Origin: Neisseria bergeri
Lineage (GTDB): Bacteria; Pseudomonadota; Gammaproteobacteria; Burkholderiales; Neisseriaceae
Assembly (NCBI GenBank): GCA_003044455.1
Contig: POWY01000002.1
Location: 62,001 to 126,000, forward strand
Direction of reading: 5' to 3'
Length of the DNA stretch: 64,000 nt
Shown here one piece after another: positions 42,051 to 53,447 of the stretch. The notes under the pieces are model-generated. The model saw only the letters and a list, made by a program, of their open reading frames with translations. It did no database searches and had not been told where the DNA came from. The translations under genes were made by a program, and so were the position numbers. Numbering within the stretch: the stretch's first letter is position 1; every line of letters starts with the position of its first letter.

Positions 42051-43160
42051 ATGATTGATACTGTTTTATTGAAGGTCGCCAGTAGGTGTAATCTAAATTG
42101 CACCTACTGTTATGTGTACCATTTAGGTGATGACGGTTGGAAAGACAATACCAAACTGCTTAGTGAAAAAGTTATTGATGATATTGAGGAATCTTTGTTT
42201 AATTTATACTCTTTTCAAGGAAAAAGTTTTGCGATTGTTCTTCATGGTGGCGAACCTTTTTTATTGCCAAAACATCGACTTGAATATTTATTGAAAAAAT
42301 TGCGGCATAGATTGCCTGAATATACTACTGTTTCAATTCAAACTAATGGGCTTCTTCTTACAGAAGAATTGATTACACTTTGTTATACATATAACGTAAC
42401 TATTTCTATCAGCTTGGATGGTCCGCAAAACATCAATGATGAAATGAGGCTGGATCATTTAGGACGTGGTTCATTTTACCGCATTATGGATAGTCTTCGC
42501 CTAATAAAAAATCATCCATTTTCAAATCAAGTTTTTACTGGTTGCTTGGCTGTTATTAACCCTTTAAGCAACCCTAAAGAGGTTTATAATTTTTTTAAAA
42601 AATTAAATATTCCAAGTGTTAATTTCTTAATGAGAGACGGCAATCATGACCGGTATCCCTTTGGGAAATCAAGTTTTGAATCATTAGAATATGGAAAATG
42701 GTTAGAATCTTTATGGAATTTATATTTCTATGACCCCAATCCTATCCCTATAGCATTTTTTGACAACTACATTAAACTGCTGATTGGAGGGTTTAGTTCG
42801 AAAGAGGGAACAGGAACTGAAACTTCAGGCATTTTGATTATTGACACAAATGGAGATATTACCAAGAACGATACCCTAAAAAGCACAAAGAATCGGGCAG
42901 ACAGATTCGAGTTTTCGTGGAATGTATCCAAGAATAATTTAATAGAACTAATCCAATCTGATGAATTTAAGGATTACTTGGAACTTCAAAATCCAACATC
43001 AAAAAAATGTAAAAATTGTCGCTATTTGTCAATCTGTGGCGGTGGGATGCCCCTATATCGTTGGAGTGATAAAAACGGATTTGATAATCCATCCGTATTC
43101 TGCCAAGACCACATATATATCATTGAAACCATATCAAACACATTAGAAAAATATCTATGA
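42051..43160 (+). CDS. Radical SAM/SPASM peptide maturase (cyclophane-synthase-like)
   Basis: This 369-residue radical SAM enzyme binds its [4Fe-4S] cluster through C13-x3-C17-x2-C20 (SRCNLNCTYCYVYHLGDDGW). That sequence and HGGEPFLL resemble maturases of the FxsB/GrrM/XyeB type, which crosslink peptide side chains. The C-terminal SPASM-like domain has C320-x2-C323-x5-C329 (CKNCRYLSICGGG) and a later Cys near 353 (SVFCQDH) for auxiliary clusters. Some members form three-residue aromatic cyclophanes (triceptides). The stop overlaps the oxygenase start by four bases. The gene is AT-rich and contains no uptake word, unlike its neighbours. Peptide modification is well supported; the exact bond is inferred. 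Confidence 0.88.
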   Translation: MIDTVLLKVASRCNLNCTYCYVYHLGDDGWKDNTKLLSEKVIDDIEESLFNLYSFQGKSFAIVLHGGEPFLLPKHRLEYLLKKLRHRLPEYTTVSIQTNGLLLTEELITLCYTYNVTISISLDGPQNINDEMRLDHLGRGSFYRIMDSLRLIKNHPFSNQVFTGCLAVINPLSNPKEVYNFFKKLNIPSVNFLMRDGNHDRYPFGKSSFESLEYGKWLESLWNLYFYDPNPIPIAFFDNYIKLLIGGFSSKEGTGTETSGILIIDTNGDITKNDTLKSTKNRADRFEFSWNVSKNNLIELIQSDEFKDYLELQNPTSKKCKNCRYLSICGGGMPLYRWSDKNGFDNPSVFCQDHIYIIETISNTLEKYL

Positions 43161-43744
43161 AGATAAATACAAATAATATTCAATGCAATAAAATACCTTT
43201 TCCTCATGCTTTTTCTAAAAATTTTTTAGATGAGCAACAAGCAAAAGATATTTTAGAATGGTTGAAAATTGCCCCTTGGCATTTAACTATTACAGATTTC
43301 TACAGCCAGTACGAATTTTTACTTGATATACAGAATGTACCAAAAAACCTACAATTCTTGATTAGCGATGAAACAAAGCAAAGATTAAAGAATTTAATGG
43401 AGAATTTATTTTCATGTCAATTAAAGGATAGTGTCGAGATAGTTGCCCATCGCTTATTAGACAATCAAATCATCAAAATTCACAATGATTACATTGAAGA
43501 AGCTGATTTTGAAACTGAATCGCATCGCCTGCTTATTCAACTAAACCACAGCTGGCCTGCTGATAATGGCGGATACTTAATGATTTTTAACAGCGAAGAT
43601 CCACAGGATATAGCTAATATAATTTTACCGGAGCATCGAAGTATGTTCGCATTTGAAATATCAAGGGAATCTCATCACACCGTTAGCAAAATTTATGCCG
43701 GTTGCCGCTACACCCTGATTTTTAATTTCTACAGAAATAAATAA
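43157..43744 (+). CDS. 2OG-Fe(II) oxygenase of the RiPP cluster
   Basis: This 195-residue protein has a double-stranded beta-helix oxygenase pattern: H109-x-D111 (IKIHNDY), distal His174 (ESHHTV) and Arg184 (AGCRYTLIFNFY), which would bind the 2-oxoglutarate carboxylate. The NGGYLMIFN strand is also typical. Translational coupling to the radical SAM gene (ATGA overlap) argues for a joint job. I infer hydroxylation or further oxidation of the cyclised peptide, but tailoring of another target cannot be excluded. It shares the AT-rich composition of the island. Confidence 0.82.
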   Translation: MKINTNNIQCNKIPFPHAFSKNFLDEQQAKDILEWLKIAPWHLTITDFYSQYEFLLDIQNVPKNLQFLISDETKQRLKNLMENLFSCQLKDSVEIVAHRLLDNQIIKIHNDYIEEADFETESHRLLIQLNHSWPADNGGYLMIFNSEDPQDIANIILPEHRSMFAFEISRESHHTVSKIYAGCRYTLIFNFYRNK

Positions 43745-43774
43745 ATCTTATTTGATAAAACATGTTTCAACAAA

Positions 43775-43814
43775 CAGGACGGCACATAAAAGCGTCGCCC
43801 TGTGTGCCGTCCTG
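43775..43814. terminator. Hairpin at the end of the RiPP cluster
   Basis: CAGGACGGCACA (43775-43786) pairs perfectly with TGTGCCGTCCTG (43803-43814). The right arm reads GCCGTCCTGAA, an uptake word with one extra base. No T run follows, so termination is uncertain. A run of seven G bases (43818-43824) comes right after it. Confidence 0.5.
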
Positions 43815-43846
43815 AATGGGGGGGCACTTTCACATCCGATTAGATT

Positions 43847-44089
43847 CTATTGCCATAAGTGGCAAGGCTTCAACCAAAAGCACTCCTTCCGATGAGGCGT
43901 AATATATAAGGAGTTGAGATAAAGATTATCTTCCCCCTTGATACTAATAATGCCGACATATTTTATATTTTCGTTTCTTAACCTCACTTTGCCTTGCCAT
44001 TTGAAAAACTGAAACTTACTATCCGGTAGCAAAGGTAGCGTTTTACACATCCTTTTTTCCCATAAAATCAAGTTTTCTTCGAGATACAA
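43847..44089 (-). CDS. Hypothetical 80-residue ORF (uncertain, possibly a remnant)
   Basis: This AT-rich ORF opposes the RiPP genes and lies in the 470-base gap before mfd. The translation has plausible soluble-protein character (strands such as KYVGIISIKGEDNLYLNSLYIT) and is not a shadow of another gene. I recognise no family. Its N-terminus (MYLEENLILWEKRM) runs close to the mfd upstream region and no clear ribosome site is seen. It could be a fragment left by an insertion event. Confidence 0.35.
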   Translation of the reverse strand: MYLEENLILWEKRMCKTLPLLPDSKFQFFKWQGKVRLRNENIKYVGIISIKGEDNLYLNSLYITPHRKECFWLKPCHLWQ

Positions 44090-44214
44090 AAGCCGTTTAA
44101 AAAACCAGGCAAGTATCCTGTTCTTAATCTGTTAAAATTCCATCTATACAGCCTGACTAACCCCGAAGCGGCTCGAAATTTTTTCCGGCTGCCGCAAGCC
44201 ATTATCCCTACGCC

Positions 44215-47200
44215 ATGACCTACCCCATCCCCAAACCCCGTGAAAAATCCCGTTGGCTCAATCTTTCGCAAGGCTCGCTGCCCTTGGCTTTGGCGCGTTA
44301 TCTGCCGCATAAGCAGATCAAGGTTGTCTTGACCCAAGATGCGGAACAGGCGCTACGCCTTCAGACGGCCTGGCGGTTTTTCCGTCCGCACGATACGGCG
44401 GTGTTCCTGCCGGACTGGGAAACGTTGCCTTACGAGCGTTTTTCTCCGCATCAGGATTTGGTGTCGGAGCGCTTGTCGGCGTTGTGGCAGATTAAAAGCG
44501 GTGCGGCGGACGTGTTGTTCGTACCGGTTGCCACGGCGATGCAGAAGCTGCCGCCCGTGCCGTTTCTGGCGGGGCGCACGTTTTGGCTGAAAACGGGGCA
44601 GACTCTGGATATAGGCCGTCTGAAAACCGATTTGACGGATGCGGGCTACAACCATGTTTCCCACGTTGTCGCGGCGGGCGAATTTGCCGTGCGCGGCGGC
44701 ATTGTCGATTTGTTCCCGATGGGTAGCGAAATGCCCTACCGCATCGATTTGTTCGACGATGAAATCGACAGCATCAAAACCTTTGACACGGACACGCAGC
44801 GCACCATCTCCCCCGTTTCCGAAATCCGCCTGCTGCCGGCGCACGAGTTTCCCACCGACAGCGAAGCACAAAAAATCTTCCGAAGCCGCTTCCGCGAGGA
44901 AGTCGATGGCAATCCGAACGATGCCGCCGTGTACAAAGCCGTCAGTAACGGCCATTTCGGTGCGGGTGTGGAATATTATCTGCCGCTGTTTTTTGAAAAC
45001 GAGTTGGAAACGCTGTTTGACTATATCGGCGAGGATGCGCTGTTTGTCTCTTTGGGCGACGTTCACGCCGAGGCCAACCGCTTTTGGGGCGATGTCAAAT
45101 CGCGTTACGCGATGGCGCATGGCGACGAAACCTATCCGCCTTTGCTTCCACAGCATTTGTATCTCTCTGCCGATGTATTCGCAGGCCGTCTGAAAAACTA
45201 CGGACAAGTGCTGCCCGATGTTTCCGGCAAGGAACACAGCCTGCCCAACCTTGCCGTCAACCGCCAAGCAGATGAACCGTTGCAGGCATTGAAGGATTTT
45301 CAGACGGCCTTTGACGGACGGATTTTGCTGTGCGCCGAAAGTTTGGGACGACGCGAAACCATGCTCGGTTTCTTGCAGCAAAACGGCTTGAAAGCCAAAA
45401 GCGTATCCGACTGGCAGGGCTTCTTGTCGGCGCATAAGCCGCTGATGATTACAGTGGCGCCGTTGGCTTACGGGTTTAAATTAGAAGATCAAAACATCGC
45501 GGTTATTACTGAATCCGATCTTTATCAATATGTTGCCCGCTCGCGCAAATATCATCGCAAGAAACACGCCGCCGTTTCAGACGGCCTGTTGCGCGACCTT
45601 GCCGAAATCAATATCGGCGACCCTGTCGTGCACGAAGAACACGGCATCGGCCGATATATGGGCTTGGTCACAATGGACTTGGGCGATGAAACCAACGAAA
45701 TGATGTTGCTTGAATATGCAGGCGAAGCTCAGCTTTATGTGCCTGTTTCTCAGCTGCATTTAATCAGCCGCTACTCCGGCCAGGCGCATGAAAACGTTAC
45801 CCTGCACAAGCTTGGCAGCGGCGCGTGGAACAAGGCGAAACGCAAAGCCGCCGAAAAAGCGCGCGATACCGCCGCCGAGTTGCTCAACCTCTACGCCCAA
45901 CGCGCCGCCCAATCGGGACACAAGTTTGAAATCAACGAGCTGGACTATCAGGCGTTTGCCGACGGTTTCGGCTACGAAGAAACCGAAGACCAGGCTGCCG
46001 CCATCGCTGCCGTGATTAAAGATTTGACGCAGGCGAAACCTATGGACCGCCTTGTGTGCGGCGATGTCGGCTTCGGCAAAACCGAAGTCGCCCTACGCGC
46101 TGCGTTTGTGGCGGTGATGGGCGGCAAACAGGTTGCCGTACTCGCCCCGACTACGCTTCTGGTCGAGCAACATGCGCAAAACTTCGCCGACCGCTTCGCC
46201 GATTTCCCCGTGAAAGTCGCCGGCCTTTCGCGTTTCAACAACAGCAAAGCCACCAAAGCCGCGCTGGAAGGCATGGCGGACGGCACGGTCGATATCGTTA
46301 TCGGTACGCACAAACTGGTACAAGACGATATAAAATTCAAAAACTTAGGCTTAGTGATTATCGATGAAGAACACCGCTTCGGCGTGCGTCAAAAAGAGCA
46401 GCTCAAACGCCTGCGCGCCAATGTCGATATCCTCACCATGACCGCCACGCCGATTCCGCGCACCCTCAGCATGGCGCTCGAAGGGCTGCGCGACTTCTCG
46501 CTGATTACCACTGCGCCCAGCCGCCGCCTCGCCGTCAAAACTTTTGTCAAACCTTTCAGCGAAGGCAGCGTGCACGAAGCCGTATTGCGCGAACTCAAAC
46601 GCGGCGGACAAGTGTTTTTCCTGCACAATGAAGTGGATACGATTGAGAATATGCGCGAGCGGTTGGAAACCCTGCTGCCCGAAGCCCGCATCGGCGTGGC
46701 ACACGGACAACTGCGCGAGCGCGAGCTGGAACAAGTGATGCGCGACTTTTTGCAGCAAAGATTCAACGTGTTGCTCTGTTCAACCATCATCGAAACCGGC
46801 ATCGACATTCCCAACGCCAACACCATCATCATCAACCGCGCCGACAAATTCGGGCTGGCGCAACTGCACCAGCTTCGCGGTCGCGTCGGCCGCAGCCACC
46901 ACCAAGCCTACGCCTACCTGCTCACGCCCGAATACATCACCAAAGACGCAGAAAAACGCCTCGATGCCATTGCGGCGGCAGACGAACTCGGCGCAGGTTT
47001 CACCCTCGCCATGCAGGATTTGGAAATCCGCGGCGCAGGCGAAATCCTCGGCGAAGGGCAGTCCGGCGAAATGATGCAGGTCGGCTTCACGCTCTACACC
47101 GAAATGCTCAAACAAGCCGTGCGCGACCTCAAAAAAGGCCGCCAGCCCGACCTCGACGCGCCATTAGGCATTACCACCGAAATCAAACTGCACAGCCCGG

Positions 47201-47625
47201 CATTATTGCCCGAAGATTACTGCCCCGACATCCACGAACGGCTCGTCCTCTACAAACGCCTCGCCGTCTGCGAAACCGTGCAGCAAATCAACGCCATACA
47301 CGAAGAACTCGTCGACCGCTTCGGCCTGCCCGAACAACCCGTCAAAACCCTCATCGAAAGCCACCACTTACGGCTTGCGGCAAAAGAATTGGGTATCGAT
47401 GCCATCGATGCTACAGGCGAAGCCGTAACCGTTACCTTCGGCAAACACCACTGTATCGACCCGACGGAGATTATCCTGCTGATTCAGACGGATAAAAAAT
47501 ACCGGCTGGCAGGGGAAGACAAATTGAGGTTTGCAGCGGAAATGGAAAACATCGAAGTCAGGATCAACACCGTCAAAACCGTGCTAAAAACCCTGCAAGG
47601 CAAACGCCTGCCCAAAGGAAATTGA
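44215..47625 (+). CDS. mfd: Transcription-repair coupling factor Mfd
   Basis: Mfd removes RNA polymerase stalled at lesions and recruits UvrA. The 1136 residues show the UvrB-like N-terminal region, then the CarD-like RNA-polymerase-interaction domain (VHEEHGIGRYMGLV near 475). The RecG-like translocase follows, with Walker A GDVGFGKTE near 617, DEEH near 715 and TATPIPRTL near 743. The C-terminal D7 domain is complete. ATG 44215 is 125 bases after the hypothetical remnant. A typical single-copy housekeeping gene, it marks the right border of the AT-rich island. Confidence 0.97.
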   Translation: MTYPIPKPREKSRWLNLSQGSLPLALARYLPHKQIKVVLTQDAEQALRLQTAWRFFRPHDTAVFLPDWETLPYERFSPHQDLVSERLSALWQIKSGAADVLFVPVATAMQKLPPVPFLAGRTFWLKTGQTLDIGRLKTDLTDAGYNHVSHVVAAGEFAVRGGIVDLFPMGSEMPYRIDLFDDEIDSIKTFDTDTQRTISPVSEIRLLPAHEFPTDSEAQKIFRSRFREEVDGNPNDAAVYKAVSNGHFGAGVEYYLPLFFENELETLFDYIGEDALFVSLGDVHAEANRFWGDVKSRYAMAHGDETYPPLLPQHLYLSADVFAGRLKNYGQVLPDVSGKEHSLPNLAVNRQADEPLQALKDFQTAFDGRILLCAESLGRRETMLGFLQQNGLKAKSVSDWQGFLSAHKPLMITVAPLAYGFKLEDQNIAVITESDLYQYVARSRKYHRKKHAAVSDGLLRDLAEINIGDPVVHEEHGIGRYMGLVTMDLGDETNEMMLLEYAGEAQLYVPVSQLHLISRYSGQAHENVTLHKLGSGAWNKAKRKAAEKARDTAAELLNLYAQRAAQSGHKFEINELDYQAFADGFGYEETEDQAAAIAAVIKDLTQAKPMDRLVCGDVGFGKTEVALRAAFVAVMGGKQVAVLAPTTLLVEQHAQNFADRFADFPVKVAGLSRFNNSKATKAALEGMADGTVDIVIGTHKLVQDDIKFKNLGLVIIDEEHRFGVRQKEQLKRLRANVDILTMTATPIPRTLSMALEGLRDFSLITTAPSRRLAVKTFVKPFSEGSVHEAVLRELKRGGQVFFLHNEVDTIENMRERLETLLPEARIGVAHGQLRERELEQVMRDFLQQRFNVLLCSTIIETGIDIPNANTIIINRADKFGLAQLHQLRGRVGRSHHQAYAYLLTPEYITKDAEKRLDAIAAADELGAGFTLAMQDLEIRGAGEILGEGQSGEMMQVGFTLYTEMLKQAVRDLKKGRQPDLDAPLGITTEIKLHSPALLPEDYCPDIHERLVLYKRLAVCETVQQINAIHEELVDRFGLPEQPVKTLIESHHLRLAAKELGIDAIDATGEAVTVTFGKHHCIDPTEIILLIQTDKKYRLAGEDKLRFAAEMENIEVRINTVKTVLKTLQGKRLPKGN

Positions 47626-47632
47626 TGTAACG

Positions 47633-47664
47633 ATGCCGTCTGAAGAACACCGTTCAGACGGCAT
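47633..47664 (+). terminator. Paired uptake-sequence terminator after mfd
   Basis: ATGCCGTCTGAA (47633-47644) and its complement (47653-47664) form a 12-bp stem with an eight-base loop, seven bases after the mfd stop. Confidence 0.75.
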
Positions 47665-47697
47665 ACAATCTCCCAATCCTCACCAAAAGGAACAATC

Positions 47698-48153
47698 ATG
47701 TCGATTTTTCACCCCTATTTCCGACAACTGTCCACCGAAGGTTTTGACGGAGAAGAAGATGTCCTCTGGGAAGACGAGCTGACCGTCAAAGGCAATCTTG
47801 TCGAGGTATCCCTGTGGGCAGAAAATGAAAACAGCCTGCCAACCAAAACATTGGATGCATTTGCCGCCTTCCTGTCCGAATTGGAAAAAGCCGACGATGC
47901 TGCACGCGCCGCACTGACGGAATATTTGAAACGGGACAGCCGCTATATCGACTTTCACACCGAAGATACCCAAACAAGCCGTGATGCGGCAAAGTTTGTC
48001 CGCACCATGCAGTTGACCTATATCAGCTTATGGGCAGAAAGTCCGGCTTTTGCCGTTATGGATTATATGCCCGCCAATATGGAAAGCGACGAAATCCTTG
48101 CCGTCAAACTGCATTTGGACGGCAGCATTTTCTCAATCGATTGGGAGAGTTGA
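47698..48153 (+). CDS. DUF2004-like hypothetical protein
   Basis: This is a 151-residue acidic soluble protein. The pattern (N-terminal beta segments, VLWEDELTVKGNLVEVSLWAE, then a helical middle and a C-terminal LHLDGSIFSIDWES) resembles the DUF2004 family, for which no function is known. AAAGGAA precedes ATG 47698. Composition and neighbouring uptake words suggest a resident gene. It is separated from panD by 160 bases. Confidence 0.75.
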   Translation: MSIFHPYFRQLSTEGFDGEEDVLWEDELTVKGNLVEVSLWAENENSLPTKTLDAFAAFLSELEKADDAARAALTEYLKRDSRYIDFHTEDTQTSRDAAKFVRTMQLTYISLWAESPAFAVMDYMPANMESDEILAVKLHLDGSIFSIDWES

Positions 48154-48244
48154 ACCGGATTGCCAATCGGCAAAAATGAAATGCCGTCTGAAAACAGCTT
48201 CCCTGCCCGAAGCCTTGCCATTATGAATTTGAAGGAAACTCCAC

Positions 48245-48250
48245 TATAAT
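48245..48250 (+). promoter_or_regulatory. -10 element upstream of panD
   Basis: A consensus TATAAT lies 65 bases before the panD ATG. No -35 with normal spacing is visible (TTGCCA at 48215-48220 is 24 bases away). An uptake word lies between the box and the gene. Confidence 0.35.
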
Positions 48251-48314
48251 ACGGCATTCAGATTTTCAGACGGCATCACGCCCGTCAGACCGCACACAAA
48301 CCAAAAGGAAATAC

Positions 48315-48698
48315 ATGTTCCGTACTATGCTTGGCGGAAAAATCCACCGCGCCACCGTAACCGAAGCCGATTTGAACTACGTCGGCAGCATTACCGTCGA
48401 TCAAGACCTGTTGGACGCGGCAGGCATCTATCCCAACGAAAAAGTCGCCATCGTCAACAACAACAACGGCGAACGTTTTGAAACCTATACCATTTCAGGC
48501 AAACGCGGCAGCGGCGTGGTCTGCCTGAACGGTGCGGCGGCCAGGCTGGTGCAGAAAGGCGACATCGTCATCATCATGTCTTATATCCAACTCTCCGAAC
48601 CGGAAATCGCCGCGCATGAACCCAAAGTCGTCTTGGTAGACGGAAACAACAAAATCCGCGACATCATCTCCTACGAGCCGCCGCACACCGTGCTGTAA
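48315..48698 (+). CDS. panD: Aspartate 1-decarboxylase
   Basis: PanD makes beta-alanine for pantothenate and CoA. The 127-residue proenzyme self-cleaves at a Gly-Ser bond to create a pyruvoyl group, and YVGSITVD at about 22-29 supplies that site. The [11 protein letters not shown] and NGAAARL segments are typical. AAAGGAA precedes ATG 48315. kdsA follows after 21 bases, so the two are likely co-transcribed. Confidence 0.96.
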   Translation: MFRTMLGGKIHRATVTEADLNYVGSITVDQDLLDAAGIYPNEKVAIVNNNNGERFETYTISGKRGSGVVCLNGAAARLVQKGDIVIIMSYIQLSEPEIAAHEPKVVLVDGNNKIRDIISYEPPHTVL

Positions 48699-48704
48699 CC
48701 CTGA

Positions 48705-49562
<858 letters not shown>

Positions 49563-49576
49563 CACGGTTTCGCCTT

Positions 49577-51350
<1,774 letters not shown>

Positions 51351-51364
51351 GAAAAGGTTAAGGT

Positions 51365-51643
51365 ATGAAGTGGGTAACTGTCGTTTTATCCTTCGCACTT
51401 GTCTGTTGCCAATACAGCCTGTGGTTCAGCAAAGGCAGCATCGGACGCAACAGCAGTCTGAGAGAACAGATTGCCGTTCAAGAAGAAAAAAACCAGACGC
51501 TCGCCCTACGCAATCATTCCCTTGCCGCCGAAGTCTATGATTTGGAAAACGGTCAAGAAGCCATTTCGGAAATCGCCCGGGTAGAACTGGGTTATATCCA
51601 AGACGGCGAAACCTTTTACCGACTCATCAGGCATAACCGGTAA
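51365..51643 (+). CDS. ftsB: Cell division protein FtsB
   Basis: This is a small bitopic divisome protein that works with FtsL and FtsQ. The 92 residues have one N-terminal membrane helix (VTVVLSFALVCCQYSLWF) and then a coiled-coil region (REQIAVQEEKNQTLALRN) ending with the conserved GYIQDGETFYRL tail. The eno-ftsB order is common in proteobacteria and supports the assignment. Confidence 0.92.
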   Translation: MKWVTVVLSFALVCCQYSLWFSKGSIGRNSSLREQIAVQEEKNQTLALRNHSLAAEVYDLENGQEAISEIARVELGYIQDGETFYRLIRHNR

Positions 51644-51651
51644 TACCGTCA

Positions 51652-51685
51652 AAAAGCCGTCCGAACCAATGTTCGGACGGCTTTT
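51652..51685. terminator. Bidirectional terminator between ftsB and the ferredoxin gene
   Basis: AAAAGCCGTCCGAAC (51652-51666) pairs perfectly with GTTCGGACGGCTTTT (51671-51685) around the loop CAAT. It is related to, but not the same as, the uptake word. Its end overlaps the stop codon of the ferredoxin gene. Confidence 0.85.
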
Positions 51686-51974
51686 ATTTCAACAAACGGT
51701 CAGACAGCACCTCATCCTCCCCCGCCAAACCGCAATCCAGCCTGACATCCCCCTCGACACAACAGCAGCACGGCAGTATCTCGTCCCGCCCCAAAAAAGC
51801 CAAAGGCGGCTCCCGATAAGTAACGCTTCCCTCCAAAATCTTTACCCGGCACGATCCGCAATATCCGCTTCGACACTGATATTCCACCATATGTCCCGTC
51901 CGTTCCAAGCCTTCCAACAGGGTCTCACCCTCCAAGAGCTCAAAAAGACCCTTATTCGTACCAATGTGCGCCAT
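51684..51974 (-). CDS. yfaE: 2Fe-2S ferredoxin, YfaE-type (ribonucleotide reductase maintenance)
   Basis: This 96-residue plant-type ferredoxin has cluster ligands in CRSGYCGSC (C-x4-C-x2-C) with the fourth Cys in the CCCC run near 71-74. YfaE proteins reduce the diferric centre of NrdB during cofactor assembly. nrdB lies 230 bases upstream on the same strand, supporting the link. ATG 51974 is used, with an in-frame TTG two codons earlier possible. A Correia repeat sits directly upstream, between it and nrdB. Confidence 0.88.
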   Translation of the reverse strand: MAHIGTNKGLFELLEGETLLEGLERTGHMVEYQCRSGYCGSCRVKILEGSVTYREPPLAFLGRDEILPCCCCVEGDVRLDCGLAGEDEVLSDRLLK

Positions 51975-51991
51975 TTCCAACCAATCAAAAA

Positions 51992-52098
51992 TATAGTGGA
52001 TTAAATTTAAACCAGTACGGCGTTGCCTCGCCTTGCCGTACTATCTGTACTGTCTGCGGCTTCGTCGCCTTGTCCTGATTTAAATTTAATCCACTATA
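51992..52098. repeat. Correia repeat enclosed element (about 107 bp)
   Basis: The ends TATAGTGGATTAAATTTAAA (51992-52011) and its perfect complement (52079-52098) bound a core with the typical GTACGGCGTTGCCTCGCCTTGCCGTAC hairpin and GTCTGCGGCTTCGTCGCCTTGTCCTGAT. It matches the short-form Correia element of pathogenic Neisseria, a non-autonomous MITE. Such elements can bring promoters and RNase III or IHF sites. This one lies 17 bases upstream of yfaE. Confidence 0.93.
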
Positions 52099-52149
52099 AA
52101 AGGAACAATAACCGATCCTACCCGCTGTTTTTCCCATCATACAACATAC

Positions 52150-52186
52150 AAATGCCGTCTGAAACATCCGGCTTCAGACGGCATTT
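52150..52186. terminator. Paired uptake-sequence terminator after nrdB
   Basis: The 14-base arms (52150-52163 and 52173-52186) pair perfectly around a nine-base loop. On the minus strand it follows the nrdB stop by 15 bases. Confidence 0.8.
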
Positions 52187-52200
52187 TTTCAAAAAAACGT

Positions 52201-53355
52201 TTACAACTCAAAATCTCCCAAATCATCCGTATTCACTTCAGAATCAATCTGACCGATCAAGTAAGAAGATATTTCCACTTCCTGCGGCGCGACCTGTACG
52301 TTGTCGGACGACAGCCACGCATTAATCCACGGAATCGGGTTTTGATTTGCGCCTTCAAATCCGGCCGGCAACCCCACCGCCTGCATACGCAGATTGGTAA
52401 TATATTCGACGTATTGGGATAAGATTTCTTTGTTTAAACCAATCATCGAACCGTCTTTAAACAAATATGCCGCCCATTCTTTTTCCTGTTCCGCCGCCTT
52501 TTTGAAGAGTTGGAAACATTCGTCCTGCAACTCGGCGGCAATCTCCGCCATTTCAGAATCATCGACACCAGAACGCATCAGATTAAGCATATGCTGCGTG
52601 CCGGTCAGGTGCAGGGCTTCGTCGCGGGCAATCAGTTTAATGATTTTGGCGTTGCCTTCCATCAACTCGCGCTCGGCAAAAGCAAACGAGCAGGCAAATG
52701 AAACGTAGAAACGGATGGCTTCCAACACGTTGACACACATCAGACAGAGATAGAGTTTTTTCTTCAACCCGCGCAAAGACACGGTAACGGGTTTGCCGCC
52801 GACATTGTGCACCCCTTCGCCCAACAGGTTGTAATACTGGGTGTATTCGATTAAGTCATCGTAATAGCAGGCGATGTCTTCGGCGCGGGCGGTAATATAT
52901 TCGTTTTCGACAATATCATCAAACACGACCGACGGGTCATTCACAATATTGCGGATGATGTGGGTATAGCTGCGCGAGTGGATGGTTTCGCTGAAGCTCC
53001 ACGTTTCAATCCACGTTTCCAGCTCGGGAATCGAAACCAAAGGCAGCAAGGCAACATTCGGACTGCGCCCTTGGATGGAATCAAGCAAAGTTTGGTATTT
53101 CAGATTGCTGATGAAAATATGCTTCTCGTGTTCCGGCAGGTTGGCGTAGTCGATACGGTCGCGCGACACGTCGATTTCTTCCGGCCGCCAAAAAAACGAC
53201 AGTTGTTTTTCAATCAGTTTTTCAAATACCTCGTATTTCTGCTGGTCATAACGGGCAACATTCACCGGCTGACCAAAAAACATCGGCTCTTTCAGCGCGT
53301 CGTTTTTGGTTTTGGGAAAGGTGCTGTATGACATAGTTAAGTGTTCGCAGGACAT
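52201..53355 (-). CDS. nrdB: Class Ia ribonucleotide reductase, beta subunit
   Basis: NrdB holds the diiron-tyrosyl radical cofactor. The 384 residues include [22 protein letters not shown], whose Tyr aligns with the E. coli radical tyrosine. Iron ligands are in [14 protein letters not shown] and in [16 protein letters not shown] 53355 has a GAAAGA site, and the alternative ATG at 53334 has none. The C-terminal tail ([11 protein letters not shown]) is of the kind that docks to NrdA. nrdA lies upstream on the same strand, separated by an AT-rich ORF. Confidence 0.95.
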   Translation of the reverse strand: MSCEHLTMSYSTFPKTKNDALKEPMFFGQPVNVARYDQQKYEVFEKLIEKQLSFFWRPEEIDVSRDRIDYANLPEHEKHIFISNLKYQTLLDSIQGRSPNVALLPLVSIPELETWIETWSFSETIHSRSYTHIIRNIVNDPSVVFDDIVENEYITARAEDIACYYDDLIEYTQYYNLLGEGVHNVGGKPVTVSLRGLKKKLYLCLMCVNVLEAIRFYVSFACSFAFAERELMEGNAKIIKLIARDEALHLTGTQHMLNLMRSGVDDSEMAEIAAELQDECFQLFKKAAEQEKEWAAYLFKDGSMIGLNKEILSQYVEYITNLRMQAVGLPAGFEGANQNPIPWINAWLSSDNVQVAPQEVEISSYLIGQIDSEVNTDDLGDFEL

Positions 53356-53447
53356 AATGTCTTTCGTTTTTTAAAAAAATAAATATTATAATTTTTATTC
53401 AATAATTTTCCAGAATAGAATTCTTAAAAAATTTATAATATTTATAG

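Noticed and set aside
43818-43824. G7 run as a phase-variation tract
   Set aside because: It is short and not placed to control any ORF that I trust.
44353-45435. A 360-codon ORF antisense to mfd
   Set aside because: mfd is complete and highly conserved over this range.
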